Shown: positions 55,805 to 64,000 of the stretch, one piece after another
Layout: each line of letters starts with the position of its first letter
Position numbering within the stretch: position 1 is the first letter of the stretch
Assembly: GCF_007671675.1 (NCBI RefSeq)
Contig: NZ_VCGW01000003.1
Location: 248,001-312,000 of the forward strand
DNA: 64,000 nt
Direction: 5' to 3'
DNA from: Marinobacter maritimus
GTDB taxonomy: Bacteria; Pseudomonadota; Gammaproteobacteria; Pseudomonadales; Oleiphilaceae
Program-made: the position numbers and the translations under genes
The notes under the pieces: generated by a model
Seen by the model: only the letters and a program-made list of their open reading frames with translations
Told to the model about the DNA's origin: nothing
Database searches by the model: none

Positions 55805-56019
55805 AGCAGCCGATAACCGGATACCACAAAGATGAAGAAGACCACTGGGTCGCACGACTGGCCTGTGGTCATAACCAGCATGTACGTCATAATCCGCCGT
55901 GGGTGAACCGACCCTGGGTGATCACCGAAGAGGGGAGGCGCTCCATGCTTGGCTTTGAGCTTGCTTGCCGAAAGTGCGACGAGGGCGCGGCTCCCGATTT
56001 TGTGCAGGGAAATACATAG
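55801..56019 (+). CDS. DUF3565 protein
   Basis: Small protein of about 72 residues with the DUF3565 pattern ITGYHKDEEDHWVARLACGHNQHVRHNPPW and a final CRKC, four cysteine/histidine positions that may bind zinc. I chose TTG 55801, overlapping the rarD stop, because the DUF3565 homology starts there; no ATG fits. Function unknown. Start uncertain. Confidence 0.7.
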   Translation: MKQPITGYHKDEEDHWVARLACGHNQHVRHNPPWVNRPWVITEEGRRSMLGFELACRKCDEGAAPDFVQGNT

Positions 56020-56089
56020 TTTTTATTCAAGGTATTCCGGATTTTGTCGTTAATATCTTGAGACAACGCCTTTCCGAGGATCTGCCGTA

Positions 56090-57766
56090 ATGAATGTCTT
56101 GAACAACCTGCGCATACGAACTCGCTTGCTCCTGGCCGTGCTTATACCGGTGCTGATTACAGCTGCCACTGTCGCCTGGATTTCTGTGAGTCAGATACAG
56201 GCGAATGGAGAGGCAGAATTAAAGCGCCTTGAGTCCAGCTTGCTGGAGGCCCGGAAAACTGGGTTAAAGAACCTGGTCGACGCTGCAAAAGCAGTAGTGC
56301 TGGAGGCCAAAAACAATCCTGCACTGTCCGAAGACGAAGCCAAGGCAGCTGCGGCGTCGCGTTTGCGCTCTATCCGATTTGAAAAAACAAACTACGTGTT
56401 TGCTTACCGGCGTGATGTATACAACCTGGCTTATGCCCCAGATCCTTCCAAAGAAGGCCCGAGCAATAATCCCACACTCAAACGGCTGGTCGGGGACCTT
56501 TTTGATGCGGGGGAATCCGGAGGCTACTACGGCTATGACTGGCTGAACCCGGCCTCCGGCAATGAAGAACCCAAGGTATCCTATTCCACAATTATCCCCG
56601 GTTGGGACTGGATGATCGGAGCCGGAGTCTACATTACTGATATCGACAAGAAGGTCGCCGCAGCGCGTGTCGAGATTGAGGATAACATTGTTTCGACCCT
56701 GGGCTTTATCCTGTTGGTCACCGTTATCGTTGTGGTTGTTTCATTGATAATCGGTGTGTTTGTTGGCCGGACGGTAACGACGCCACTGAAGATCGTCAGC
56801 GGTATGATGCAGGAAATCGCGGATGGCGAAGGCGATTTGCGTCAGCGCTTGCCGGAAGACGGCAGAGATGAGCTTTCTGAGCTGGGACGTCGTTTTAACG
56901 CTTTCGTTATCAAGATACAGACGACGATCCGGGAGGTGGGTGCCACGACAGAGCAAGTGGCCTCCGCGGCGGAAGAGTTAAGCCGTGTTGCCGCTGAGAC
57001 ACACGCATCGGTGCAGGAGCAGGGGTCGGAAACCGACCAGATTGCCTCAGCGATTAATGAGATGGCCGCGACCATCCAGCAGATTTCCGGTAACGCCAGC
57101 GAAGTGGAAGGCGCCGCATCCGATGCGGATCGCATGGCACGAGAGGGCGGTGAAACCATTGCCAGTGCTCAGGGCGCGGTAAACAAGCTGTCTGAGGAGA
57201 TTCAGGATAGCGCCCTCAGTATCAATGCGCTGGCTGAAAAATCAGACGATATCCACCAGGTTCTTGGTGTTATACAAGCTGTCACCGAGCAGACCAACCT
57301 GCTCGCACTGAACGCAGCAATAGAGGCTGCCCGTGCCGGCGACCACGGTCGCGGTTTTTCAGTGGTCGCAGACGAAGTGCGCCAGCTCGCAAGACGCAGC
57401 GCCGAATCTGCAGATCAGATTCGTGAAATGATCGACGGGTTCGTGAGCGAGTCGCGCTCCGCTGTCGAGCGCATGAACCGATCCCGGGATCGGTCGTCGG
57501 AAACGGTGGAACGCATCAACCACGCGACGAACGCTCTGGTGACCATTGAGAAATCGATCGGGCAAATTCACGATCAGGTTACTCAGATCGCGACGGCAGC
57601 CGAGCAGCAAAGTCAGGTGGCGGAAGAAATCAATCAGAACGTGGTTCGTATAGTGGGCGCAGCGCAGCGCAGTGATACTGGTGTAGCGCAAACCAATGAA
57701 GCCAGCCACGAGCTGGCCCGGTTGGGCGAGAGCTTGCGGGATCTCGTGAGCCAATTCAAAGTCTGA
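56090..57766 (+). CDS. Methyl-accepting chemotaxis protein with Cache ligand domain
   Basis: Chemoreceptor of 558 residues: helix 1 at about 10-32, a periplasmic sCache_2-type domain (TNYVFAYRRDVYNLAYAPDPS; GWDWMIGAGVYITDIDKKV), helix 2 (about 205-228), HAMP (to about 280), and the methyl-accepting domain with the tip [20 protein letters not shown]. sCache_2 receptors commonly sense organic acids. It lies 130 bp upstream of an orphan TRAP solute-binding gene, which suggests a linked signal. Confidence 0.93.
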   Translation: MNVLNNLRIRTRLLLAVLIPVLITAATVAWISVSQIQANGEAELKRLESSLLEARKTGLKNLVDAAKAVVLEAKNNPALSEDEAKAAAASRLRSIRFEKTNYVFAYRRDVYNLAYAPDPSKEGPSNNPTLKRLVGDLFDAGESGGYYGYDWLNPASGNEEPKVSYSTIIPGWDWMIGAGVYITDIDKKVAAARVEIEDNIVSTLGFILLVTVIVVVVSLIIGVFVGRTVTTPLKIVSGMMQEIADGEGDLRQRLPEDGRDELSELGRRFNAFVIKIQTTIREVGATTEQVASAAEELSRVAAETHASVQEQGSETDQIASAINEMAATIQQISGNASEVEGAASDADRMAREGGETIASAQGAVNKLSEEIQDSALSINALAEKSDDIHQVLGVIQAVTEQTNLLALNAAIEAARAGDHGRGFSVVADEVRQLARRSAESADQIREMIDGFVSESRSAVERMNRSRDRSSETVERINHATNALVTIEKSIGQIHDQVTQIATAAEQQSQVAEEINQNVVRIVGAAQRSDTGVAQTNEASHELARLGESLRDLVSQFKV

Positions 57767-57781
57767 GCATGGCCTCGTGGG

Positions 57782-57830
57782 GATGGTGCGCCGGCGCCGG
57801 GAGGAACAACTCTTGGCGCTGGGCACCATC
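57782..57830 (+). other. Long imperfect inverted repeat after the chemoreceptor gene
   Basis: GATGGTGC at 57782-57789 pairs with GCACCATC at 57823-57830, and an inner GCGCC/GGCGC pair extends the stem across a loop of about 16 bases. No T run follows. It could end the chemoreceptor message or be a regulatory structure ahead of the TRAP gene; no more can be said. Confidence 0.45.
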
Positions 57831-57898
57831 ACGGGCTAAGATTATGGGCGCTTTCGCGATAAAGATATAACATAACAACACGACAAGTGGTGCTAACA

Positions 57899-58966
57899 AT
57901 GATGACTCGCCTGTTCAGAATGGCAGCGGTGACGCTGTTGTTCTCCGTCAGTTCGCTCGGCATGGCTCAGGAAAGCTTTACCCTTCGCCTTGCACAAACC
58001 TGGGGGCCGAACTCTCCCATTCTCGGTGAAACCACCGAGCACATGGCCCAGATGGCCGAAGAGATGTCTGGTGGCCGCCTGAAGATCCGCATTGACAGCG
58101 CCAACAAGCATAAAGCGCCTTTTGGGATTTTTGATCTGGTGCGCAATGGGCAGTATGACATGGGTCACACAGCCTCTTATTACTATAAGGGCACAATTCC
58201 CAATGCGATGTACTTCACCACAATACCGTTTGGCCTGATTGCCCCGGAAATGTATGCCTGGTTCTACCACGATAAAGGCATGGAGTTGATGCAGAAGGTC
58301 TATGAGCCATATGGACTGCTTTCTTTTCCGGGAGGTAATACCGGTAACCAGATGGGCGGTTGGTTCAACAAGGAGATCAACTCGGTAGAGGATCTCAAAG
58401 GCCTGAAAATGCGTACCCCCGGGTTTGCGGGTGAAGTTATGGCCGAGCTTGGCGTGGCAGTGACCAACCTGCCCCCCGGCGAGCTATACACAGCGCTTGA
58501 GCGTGGCACTGTTGATGCTGTTGAATGGGTGGGCCCTGCCCTTGATTTCCCCATGGGCTTCCACCAGATCGCGAAATACTACTACTCAGGCTGGCAGGAA
58601 CCAGGTGCAGAAGTTCAGTTTCTGATCAACCAGAAAAGCTGGGACAAGCTGCCGAAAGACCTGCAGGCAATTCTGCGGATTGCCATGCGCACAGCCGCTT
58701 ATGACATGTATATCCAGACCACCCACGAGAGTGGTGTAGCCTGGGATCGCATGAAAGAAGACTATCCGAACGTGACGCACAAGACGTTCCCGCCAGAAGT
58801 TATTGAAGCGATGCGTGAGGCAACTGATAAATTGCTGGCAGAAGCAGCCGAAAAAGACGAGCTAGCCAAGGAAATTATCAACTCCCACTTTGATTACCTG
58901 AAGCAGGTTCGCCAGTGGACCAATATTTCAGATAAGGCCTACCTGGACAGCGTCGCTGGCCAATAA
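57899..58966 (+). CDS. TRAP transporter solute-binding protein DctP, orphan
   Basis: Periplasmic DctP-family protein of about 355 residues with a signal peptide (cleavage after SLGMAQ, about residue 23). Recognised by the C4-dicarboxylate-binding-type fold, DLKGLKMRTPGFAGEVMAELG and PGELYTALERGTVDAVEW. No DctQ or DctM membrane subunit is linked, and a strong terminator follows immediately, so the permease must be elsewhere or the protein serves another role, such as sensing. Start could also be the next ATG. Confidence 0.9.
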   Translation: MMTRLFRMAAVTLLFSVSSLGMAQESFTLRLAQTWGPNSPILGETTEHMAQMAEEMSGGRLKIRIDSANKHKAPFGIFDLVRNGQYDMGHTASYYYKGTIPNAMYFTTIPFGLIAPEMYAWFYHDKGMELMQKVYEPYGLLSFPGGNTGNQMGGWFNKEINSVEDLKGLKMRTPGFAGEVMAELGVAVTNLPPGELYTALERGTVDAVEWVGPALDFPMGFHQIAKYYYSGWQEPGAEVQFLINQKSWDKLPKDLQAILRIAMRTAAYDMYIQTTHESGVAWDRMKEDYPNVTHKTFPPEVIEAMREATDKLLAEAAEKDELAKEIINSHFDYLKQVRQWTNISDKAYLDSVAGQ

Positions 58967-58979
58967 AACCTTTGAACAG

Positions 58980-59010
58980 GCCCCGGCCGCTTCGGCAGCC
59001 GGGGCGTTTT
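58980..59010 (+). terminator. Intrinsic terminator after the TRAP gene
   Basis: GCCCCGGC, loop of about ten bases, GCCGGGGC, then GTTTTTG. A GC-rich stem of eight pairs with a T run. It closes the single-gene TRAP unit about 14 bases after the stop codon. Confidence 0.85.
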
Positions 59011-59166
59011 TGTGAAAGAACGCCCCCCTTAGAGGCACCACTTTCCTCACGCCGGACACCTCGGGTAAACCACCGGATAAAAATTGTCGTGTAAAAAACC
59101 GACACTAACCTTTTTATGCTGCGCTCTTTCTGAAAAAATACGCCGCTTATTATTTGGGCAGGGCTG

Positions 59167-60303
59167 ATGACTAAAACACTCCTATCGCTGAGCGGTATTA
59201 GCAAGCAGTTTGACGGCAAGGCGGTACTGGATGAACTTAGCCTCACGATTGACGATGGTGAGTTCATTACACTTCTTGGGCCCTCCGGCTGTGGTAAAAC
59301 GACCCTTTTACGCATGATGGCGGGTTTTGAGCTCCCGGACCGGGGTACCGTTACGCTGTCCGATGCTGATATCACACAAACCCTGCCAGAACACCGCCCG
59401 CTGAATACGGTTTTCCAGAATTACGCGTTGTTTCCTCACATGTCGGTTTTCGACAATGTGGCCTATGGCCTGAAAATGGAGAAACGGCCAAAAGCCGAAA
59501 TACGTGAGCGTGTTGAAGAAGCCTTGGCCATGGTTCAGCTGGAGGACTTTGCCGGGCGCAAGCCGCACCAGCTTTCCGGTGGTCAGCAGCAACGGGTTGC
59601 GATTGCCCGGGCAGTGGTCAAACGACCCAAGATGCTGTTACTGGATGAGCCCCTTTCAGCGCTGGACTACAAGCTGCGCCGCACCATGCAGGTAGAGCTC
59701 AAACGCCTGCAACGGGAGCTTGGTATCACTTTCGTTTTCGTGACCCACGATCAGGAAGAAGCACTATCCATGTCTGATCGCATTGTGGTGCTCAAAGATG
59801 GCTGTATCCAGCAGCTTGGCACACCCAGGGAGGTCTATGAGCGCCCGGCGAACGTGTTCACTGCGCGCTTTGTGGGCCAGACTAATTTTTTCCCTGGCCG
59901 TGTTACCAGAATAGAGGGTGAGCGCATCAGTGTGGATGTATTTGGCCTGAGGCGGGAGCTGAGCAAGCCGTCGTTCCGTGTTGTGATGAATCAGCCACTG
60001 CACGTTCTGCTGCGCCCGGAAGATATCCGGGTACTTGCACCGGATGATACCGAAGGTGTCGCAGGCAAGATCGTAGAACGCAACTACAAAGGCAGTACGC
60101 TGGACTCGGTTATCGAATTGGAGGACGGCAGCCATGTAATGGCCAGCGAGTTCTTTGATGAGGACGACCCGACATTTGATTACAGCATTGGCGAGCGGGT
60201 GCGGGTGAGTTGGGTAGACGGCTGGGAATGGTTGTTGGCGGAAGAGGGCAATGAGCCGTTGACCGACGAAGAGGAGCTGGCTGCTGATGATGCAGAGCAT
60301 TAA
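59167..60303 (+). CDS. potA: Spermidine/putrescine ABC transporter ATPase PotA
   Basis: ATPase of 378 residues for polyamine import. Walker A GPSGCGKT at 38-45, signature LSGGQQQR at 136-143, Walker B near 156-161 (LLLDEP) and a C-terminal TOBE domain (about 270-350) with typical RPEDIRVL. First gene of potABCD with overlapping or adjacent neighbours. It overlaps potB by 17 bp. Confidence 0.94.
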   Translation: MTKTLLSLSGISKQFDGKAVLDELSLTIDDGEFITLLGPSGCGKTTLLRMMAGFELPDRGTVTLSDADITQTLPEHRPLNTVFQNYALFPHMSVFDNVAYGLKMEKRPKAEIRERVEEALAMVQLEDFAGRKPHQLSGGQQQRVAIARAVVKRPKMLLLDEPLSALDYKLRRTMQVELKRLQRELGITFVFVTHDQEEALSMSDRIVVLKDGCIQQLGTPREVYERPANVFTARFVGQTNFFPGRVTRIEGERISVDVFGLRRELSKPSFRVVMNQPLHVLLRPEDIRVLAPDDTEGVAGKIVERNYKGSTLDSVIELEDGSHVMASEFFDEDDPTFDYSIGERVRVSWVDGWEWLLAEEGNEPLTDEEELAADDAEH

Positions 60304-61147
60304 GCAGCAGCCGTTCAGAGCGGCGGTTCTGGTGCTGGTGTGGGGGTGGCTGCTGTTCCTTGTGCTTGCGCCCAACATGCTGGTTGTGGGTGCCAGCGTG
60401 ATGACGCGTGACCCATCCACGTTTATTTCATTGCCATTGAACTTCGATGCCTACAGGCAACTGTTCAATCCTTTGTATCTGGATGTGTTTCTTCACTCAC
60501 TTTACATGGCAGTCCTGACCACGCTGATCTGCCTGTTGATCGGTTATCCGTTTGCCTGGGCACTGTCGCGGGTGGAGAAGCGTCGGCAGATGTTGCTGAT
60601 TTTCCTGTTGATTGTGCCGTTCTGGACGAACTCACTGGTGCGCACCTACGCCTTGAAGTTGATTCTGGCGACGAACGGGTTGTTGAACAGCGCGCTCATG
60701 TCTTTGGGCGTAATCGATGAACCGGCGCAGCTTCTGTACACCGAAGGTGCCGTGATTGTTGGCCTGGTTTACCTGCTGCTGCCGTTCATGATTCTGCCCC
60801 TGTACTCAGTATTTGAAGATTTAAGACAGGATGTCCTGCTTGCGTCTCACGATCTGGGCGCGGGGCGTTTCGCTACGTTTAAAAATATCATCGTACCGCT
60901 GACACTGCCGGGCGTGCTGGCGGGTGTCATGCTGGTATTGTTGCCCGCCATGGGATTGTTTTTCGTGCCAGACATTCTGGGTGGTTCGCGCAATCTGCTG
61001 GTGGGCAACGTGATCAAAAACCAGTTTCTGGATGCCCGCAACTGGCCGTTTGGCGCGGCCGCCAGCATCGTATTGACCCTCACCATGGCGTTGCTGCTGT
61101 TTGCGCATCGGTTGAGTAAGCGCCGTTTGGGCGAGGAGGGGGCGTGA
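60287..61147 (+). CDS. potB: Polyamine ABC transporter permease PotB
   Basis: Inner-membrane permease of 286 residues with six helices and the inner-membrane EAA-type loop seen in [32 protein letters not shown]. It overlaps potA by 17 bp and potC by four bases, so translation is coupled. The pair PotB/PotC forms the channel. Confidence 0.93.
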   Translation: MMQSIKQQPFRAAVLVLVWGWLLFLVLAPNMLVVGASVMTRDPSTFISLPLNFDAYRQLFNPLYLDVFLHSLYMAVLTTLICLLIGYPFAWALSRVEKRRQMLLIFLLIVPFWTNSLVRTYALKLILATNGLLNSALMSLGVIDEPAQLLYTEGAVIVGLVYLLLPFMILPLYSVFEDLRQDVLLASHDLGAGRFATFKNIIVPLTLPGVLAGVMLVLLPAMGLFFVPDILGGSRNLLVGNVIKNQFLDARNWPFGAAASIVLTLTMALLLFAHRLSKRRLGEEGA

Positions 61148-61914
61148 TGGGCTGGCTTTCCCGTAGTTATCTTGCTCTGGTTTACTTGCTGCTGTACGTG
61201 CCGATAGTGGTGCTGATGGTGTTCTCCTTTAATGACTCCCGCACCGGCTACAACTGGGGAGGTCTCAGCCTGCGCTGGTACGAGTCGCTGTTCAATAACC
61301 ACGCCATGGTGCAGGCCATGTGGAATTCCTTGTGGTTGGCGCTTACGGCGGCCACTGTGTCCACACTCATAGGTGCTCTGACAGCACTGGCGCTGCACCG
61401 CTATCGTTTTCGTGGCAAGAGAGTACTTAACGGCATGTTGTTTGTGGTCATGATGTCGCCGGAAATCGTGCTGGCGATTTCGTTGCTCGGGCTGTTCCTG
61501 TTGCTGGGCCTGAAACTCGGGTACGTATCCTTGTTGCTGGCCCATGTGACTTTCTGTTTGCCGTTCGTGGTGATTACCGTGATGGCCAGGCTTGCCGGGT
61601 TTGATGAGCGCCTGCCGGAAGCTGCGCGGGATCTGGGCGCCAGCGATTTCACCATGACCCGTACGGTGCTGATCCCGGTCATTATGCCGGCGTTGATGGC
61701 CGGTTGGCTGCTGGGCTTCACGCTCTCCATGGACGATGTTGTGGTCAGCACTTTCGTGAGCGGCCCGAGTTACGAAATTCTCCCTCTGCGCATCTATTCC
61801 ATGGTGCGTGTGGGGCTTAAGCCCGAAGTAAACGCACTGGGCACTTTGTTGCTGGTGTTCTCACTGGTGATGCTAATGGTGTCGCAATGGATTCTTTCAA
61901 GGAGCAAACAATGA
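61147..61914 (+). CDS. potC: Polyamine ABC transporter permease PotC
   Basis: Inner-membrane permease of about 255 residues, six helices, with the EAA-type loop ERLPEAARDLGASDFTMTRTVLIPVIMPA (split over residues 157-185). I prefer ATG 61147 to GTG 61144. Partner of PotB. It overlaps the potD start by ATGA. Confidence 0.93.
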   Translation: MGWLSRSYLALVYLLLYVPIVVLMVFSFNDSRTGYNWGGLSLRWYESLFNNHAMVQAMWNSLWLALTAATVSTLIGALTALALHRYRFRGKRVLNGMLFVVMMSPEIVLAISLLGLFLLLGLKLGYVSLLLAHVTFCLPFVVITVMARLAGFDERLPEAARDLGASDFTMTRTVLIPVIMPALMAGWLLGFTLSMDDVVVSTFVSGPSYEILPLRIYSMVRVGLKPEVNALGTLLLVFSLVMLMVSQWILSRSKQ

Positions 61915-62951
61915 AGAAACTCGCGCTGGCCGGCTTGCTGGCACTGGGCCTGACGGGCTGCAGTTCTGACGATCCGCAGGTACTGAACCTGTATAACTGG
62001 TCTGAGTACATGCCGCAGGAAGTGTTGACCCGTTTCGAGGATGAGACCGGCATCAAGGTAGTCTACACCACCTACGACAGCAACGAAGCCATGTACGCCC
62101 GGCTCAAACTGCTGGACGAGAGCGCCGCTTATGATCTCGCGGTGCCGTCGACCTACTACGTGAGTAAAATGCGCAACGAAGGGCTGTTACTGCCCATTGA
62201 TCGAAGCAAAATCAGCGGCTTTGAGCAGCTTGATTCTGAACTCACCGGCCTGGATATTGATCCGGACAATCAGTACAGCGTGCCTTACCTTTGGGGCACA
62301 ACGGGTATTGGTGTCGATACCGCTGATATTGAGGGAGAGCCGGTCACTGCCTGGGAAGATCTCTGGGATGAGCGCTTCAAAGGCCGGGTCATTCTGACCA
62401 ATGATATGCGCGAAGTTTTCCACATGGGCCTGCGAGTGCTGGGTTACTCAGGTAACAGCACCGATCCGCAGCAGATTGAAGAAGCTTACGAAAAACTTCT
62501 GGAGTTGATGCCTTCTGTACGTACGTTTAACTCGGACGCGCCGCGCATGCCGTTCCTTGAGGGGGAGGCCGATGTGGGCATGATCTGGAACGGTGAAGCC
62601 GTTATGGGTAGGGATAGCCTGGAATCGCTGGAGTATGTGTATCCGAAAGAGGGCATTATCGCCTGGCTGGACAGCTTTGTAATTCCCAAGAATGCAAAAA
62701 ACCCGGAGGCGGCCCACAAGTTCATCAGCTTTGTGTTGCAGCCGGACATTGCAGCGCTGATAAGCGAAGACATTGGTTACGCCACACCTGTGTTGTCAGC
62801 GCGGGAATTGCTGACGGATGAGGTTGCAGGTGATCGCTCCAGTTATCCCACGCCGGAAGACATGATTAACGCAGAGTTTCAGGCAGATATTGGGGACGAT
62901 GTGCTGCAGGTATATGCCAAGTACTGGGAAAAACTGAAGTCCGGCTTGTAA
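61911..62951 (+). CDS. potD: Polyamine-binding lipoprotein PotD
   Basis: Substrate-binding lipoprotein of 346 residues: lipobox GLTGC with Cys17, then the PotD/PotF fold (LNLYNWSEYMPQEVLTRFEDETGIKV region). Substrate contacts near YNWSEY and in the segment GMIWNGEAVMG are typical. ATG 61911 overlaps the potC stop by ATGA. Lipid anchoring instead of a soluble periplasmic protein is common in some proteobacteria. Last gene of the operon; no clear terminator is seen after it. Confidence 0.94.
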   Translation: MKKLALAGLLALGLTGCSSDDPQVLNLYNWSEYMPQEVLTRFEDETGIKVVYTTYDSNEAMYARLKLLDESAAYDLAVPSTYYVSKMRNEGLLLPIDRSKISGFEQLDSELTGLDIDPDNQYSVPYLWGTTGIGVDTADIEGEPVTAWEDLWDERFKGRVILTNDMREVFHMGLRVLGYSGNSTDPQQIEEAYEKLLELMPSVRTFNSDAPRMPFLEGEADVGMIWNGEAVMGRDSLESLEYVYPKEGIIAWLDSFVIPKNAKNPEAAHKFISFVLQPDIAALISEDIGYATPVLSARELLTDEVAGDRSSYPTPEDMINAEFQADIGDDVLQVYAKYWEKLKSGL

Positions 62952-63103
62952 AACCCGAGCGCAGGCGTTGAGACTGCAGGGTCACTTCCTGGCCTTGCAG
63001 CTCCGCACTGAGGAAGGCGGTTTACTGTCCTTGATTTGTACACGTAATGCCCCGGGTGCCTTATACTTCCATCATAGCCCTCAATGGCAGGATTGCAGCG
63101 CTA

Positions 63104-64000
63104 ATGTCCGGACCTTTTTTGAGAAGCCTGATTATCGTGCTTGGCGTTCTGTGCAGTTTTGGGCCTGTTGTTTCTGCAGCGGCACCGCAACCCGTGACCG
63201 AAGGCTGGGAATATAGGTGGGGCGATTTACCTTTTGATGCTGATGGCGCGCCCGATTGGGCTGCTGCACGGCAGTCCGAGCAGTGGCACGCCATTGATTT
63301 TCCCTCAAACCCCCCCGGGCGCAACGGTCGGGACCAAGTATGGTTCAGGGTAACATTGCCGGCCGGTGACTGGCAGAGCCCTGTTCTTTACATTTTAAGC
63401 GTCGACCTGATAACCCAGGTCTGGCTGGATGGCGAGAAGATTTATCAGTACGGCACGTTTGATGAAGATGGGCGTGGCAGGTTTGAAGGCTGGCCGTGGC
63501 ATGAGATTGCACTCCCTGATGGCTATCGGAACCAGCCGCTCTACTTCCGTGTGTATTCTGACTACACGGATATAGGTCTCTGGGGCGAGGTAAGTATCAT
63601 GGATCACTCGGAACTCGTTCTCTATATACTCAAAAACTCACTCGAAGCTCTTCTCGTTGCTGCCTTTTCACTACTGGTAGCTGTGCTTGCACTGATTTTC
63701 TCGTTGTTTCAGGGCGGTCGGAAGACCTTTTCCAGCATTGGCCTGTTTGCGTTGGCCTCATCTGTCATGTTGGTGGCCGAGAGCCAGGCCAACCTGTTGA
63801 TTGCCAACCACGCGTTGTTATGGGATTACCTTGCGGCCGGAAGTTACTTCCTGCTGCCCGTGGCACTGGGTCTTATGCTGGATCAATGGCTGGAGGACCG
63901 GCCATCCAGATCCATCAGTCTGATCTGGAAACTGCACTTGTGTTATGTGGCTGGTGCTTTGGGCCTGGCATTGATGGGTGTCGTGGACCTCTCATCCACT
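63104..64000 (+). CDS. 7TMR-DISM sensor-type protein (3' truncated by window)
   Basis: Open frame of 299 codons from ATG 63104 to the end of the window with no stop. A signal peptide (FGPVVSAAAP, cleavage about residue 26) is followed by an extracellular 7TMR-DISMED2-like domain (WHAIDFPSNPPG, VWFRVTLPAGDW, VYSDYTDIGLWGE), then hydrophobic helices from about residue 180 (EALLVAAFSLLVAVLALIF). The fold matches 7TM receptors with diverse intracellular signalling modules, usually joined to GGDEF or histidine-kinase domains that would lie outside the window. Start has only a weak ribosome site. Confidence 0.82.
   Translation, partial: MSGPFLRSLIIVLGVLCSFGPVVSAAAPQPVTEGWEYRWGDLPFDADGAPDWAAARQSEQWHAIDFPSNPPGRNGRDQVWFRVTLPAGDWQSPVLYILSVDLITQVWLDGEKIYQYGTFDEDGRGRFEGWPWHEIALPDGYRNQPLYFRVYSDYTDIGLWGEVSIMDHSELVLYILKNSLEALLVAAFSLLVAVLALIFSLFQGGRKTFSSIGLFALASSVMLVAESQANLLIANHALLWDYLAAGSYFLLPVALGLMLDQWLEDRPSRSISLIWKLHLCYVAGALGLALMGVVDLSST

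Overview
The window looks like chromosome from a marine, aerobic, hydrocarbon- or aromatic-degrading gammaproteobacterium. Marinobacter or a close relative is my best guess, inferred from gene content and protein flavour (PomAB-type motor proteins, DUF1302/DUF1329 transport genes, a complete phenol meta-cleavage operon, TRAP and Pot transporters); no rRNA is present to confirm it. Coding density is high and genes lie in short operons on both strands. I see no tRNA, rRNA, CRISPR array, insertion sequence or phage gene.

Layout. 1-6.9 kb: the 3' part of an RND efflux pump, followed in the same operon by an ABC ATPase, a large FtsX-type permease and an AttH-like lipoprotein. 7.0-8.2 kb: an ammonium transporter behind a predicted sigma-54 promoter. 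8.4-10.6 kb: pomB, pomA and a DUF1232 protein. 10.8-14.6 kb: an electrophile-detoxification locus (SDR, Old Yellow Enzyme reductase, NemR-like TetR repressor and divergent glutathione-dependent formaldehyde dehydrogenase) with two matching palindromic operators. 14.6-18.5 kb: a decayed pel exopolysaccharide operon: pelD truncated, pelE intact, pelF with two frameshifts and a stop codon, pelG with a large internal deletion. 18.7-24.7 kb: arylsulfatase, porin, AraC regulator and an eight-haem TPR cytochrome. 24.9-26.5 kb: a PAS-type chemoreceptor.

26.5-48.3 kb is the core of the window. A sigma-54 activator of the DmpR/XylR family (33.6-35.3 kb) lies between two gene sets. To its right and divergent from it is a complete dmp-type operon: phenol hydroxylase (KLMNOP), ferredoxin Q, catechol 2,3-dioxygenase B, and C, D, E, F, G, H, I, which take 2-hydroxymuconic semialdehyde to pyruvate and acetyl-CoA. 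An extra AhpD/CMD-family gene sits between E and F. This operon starts at an exact sigma-54 -24/-12 element with TGATCAA-type upstream sites. To its left, in the same direction as the regulator, is a four-gene envelope module (Ycf48-like lipoprotein, MMPL/RND transporter, DUF1302 protein, DUF1329 protein). It has its own sigma-54-like promoter and repeated upstream ATCAAAT motifs, and ends at a strong terminator. I infer that the degradation operon and the envelope module may be co-induced by aromatic compounds.

48.5-64 kb: a ketopantoate-reductase-like gene converges on a MotA/MotB-like membrane pair. Then come a DJ-1/PfpI protein, two family-3 solute-binding proteins, a hotdog thioesterase, a rhodanese, a rarD-like gene broken by an amber codon, a DUF3565 protein, a Cache-domain chemoreceptor, an orphan TRAP solute-binding protein, a complete polyamine-type ABC operon (potABCD) and the start of a 7TMR-DISM sensor protein that runs off the end.
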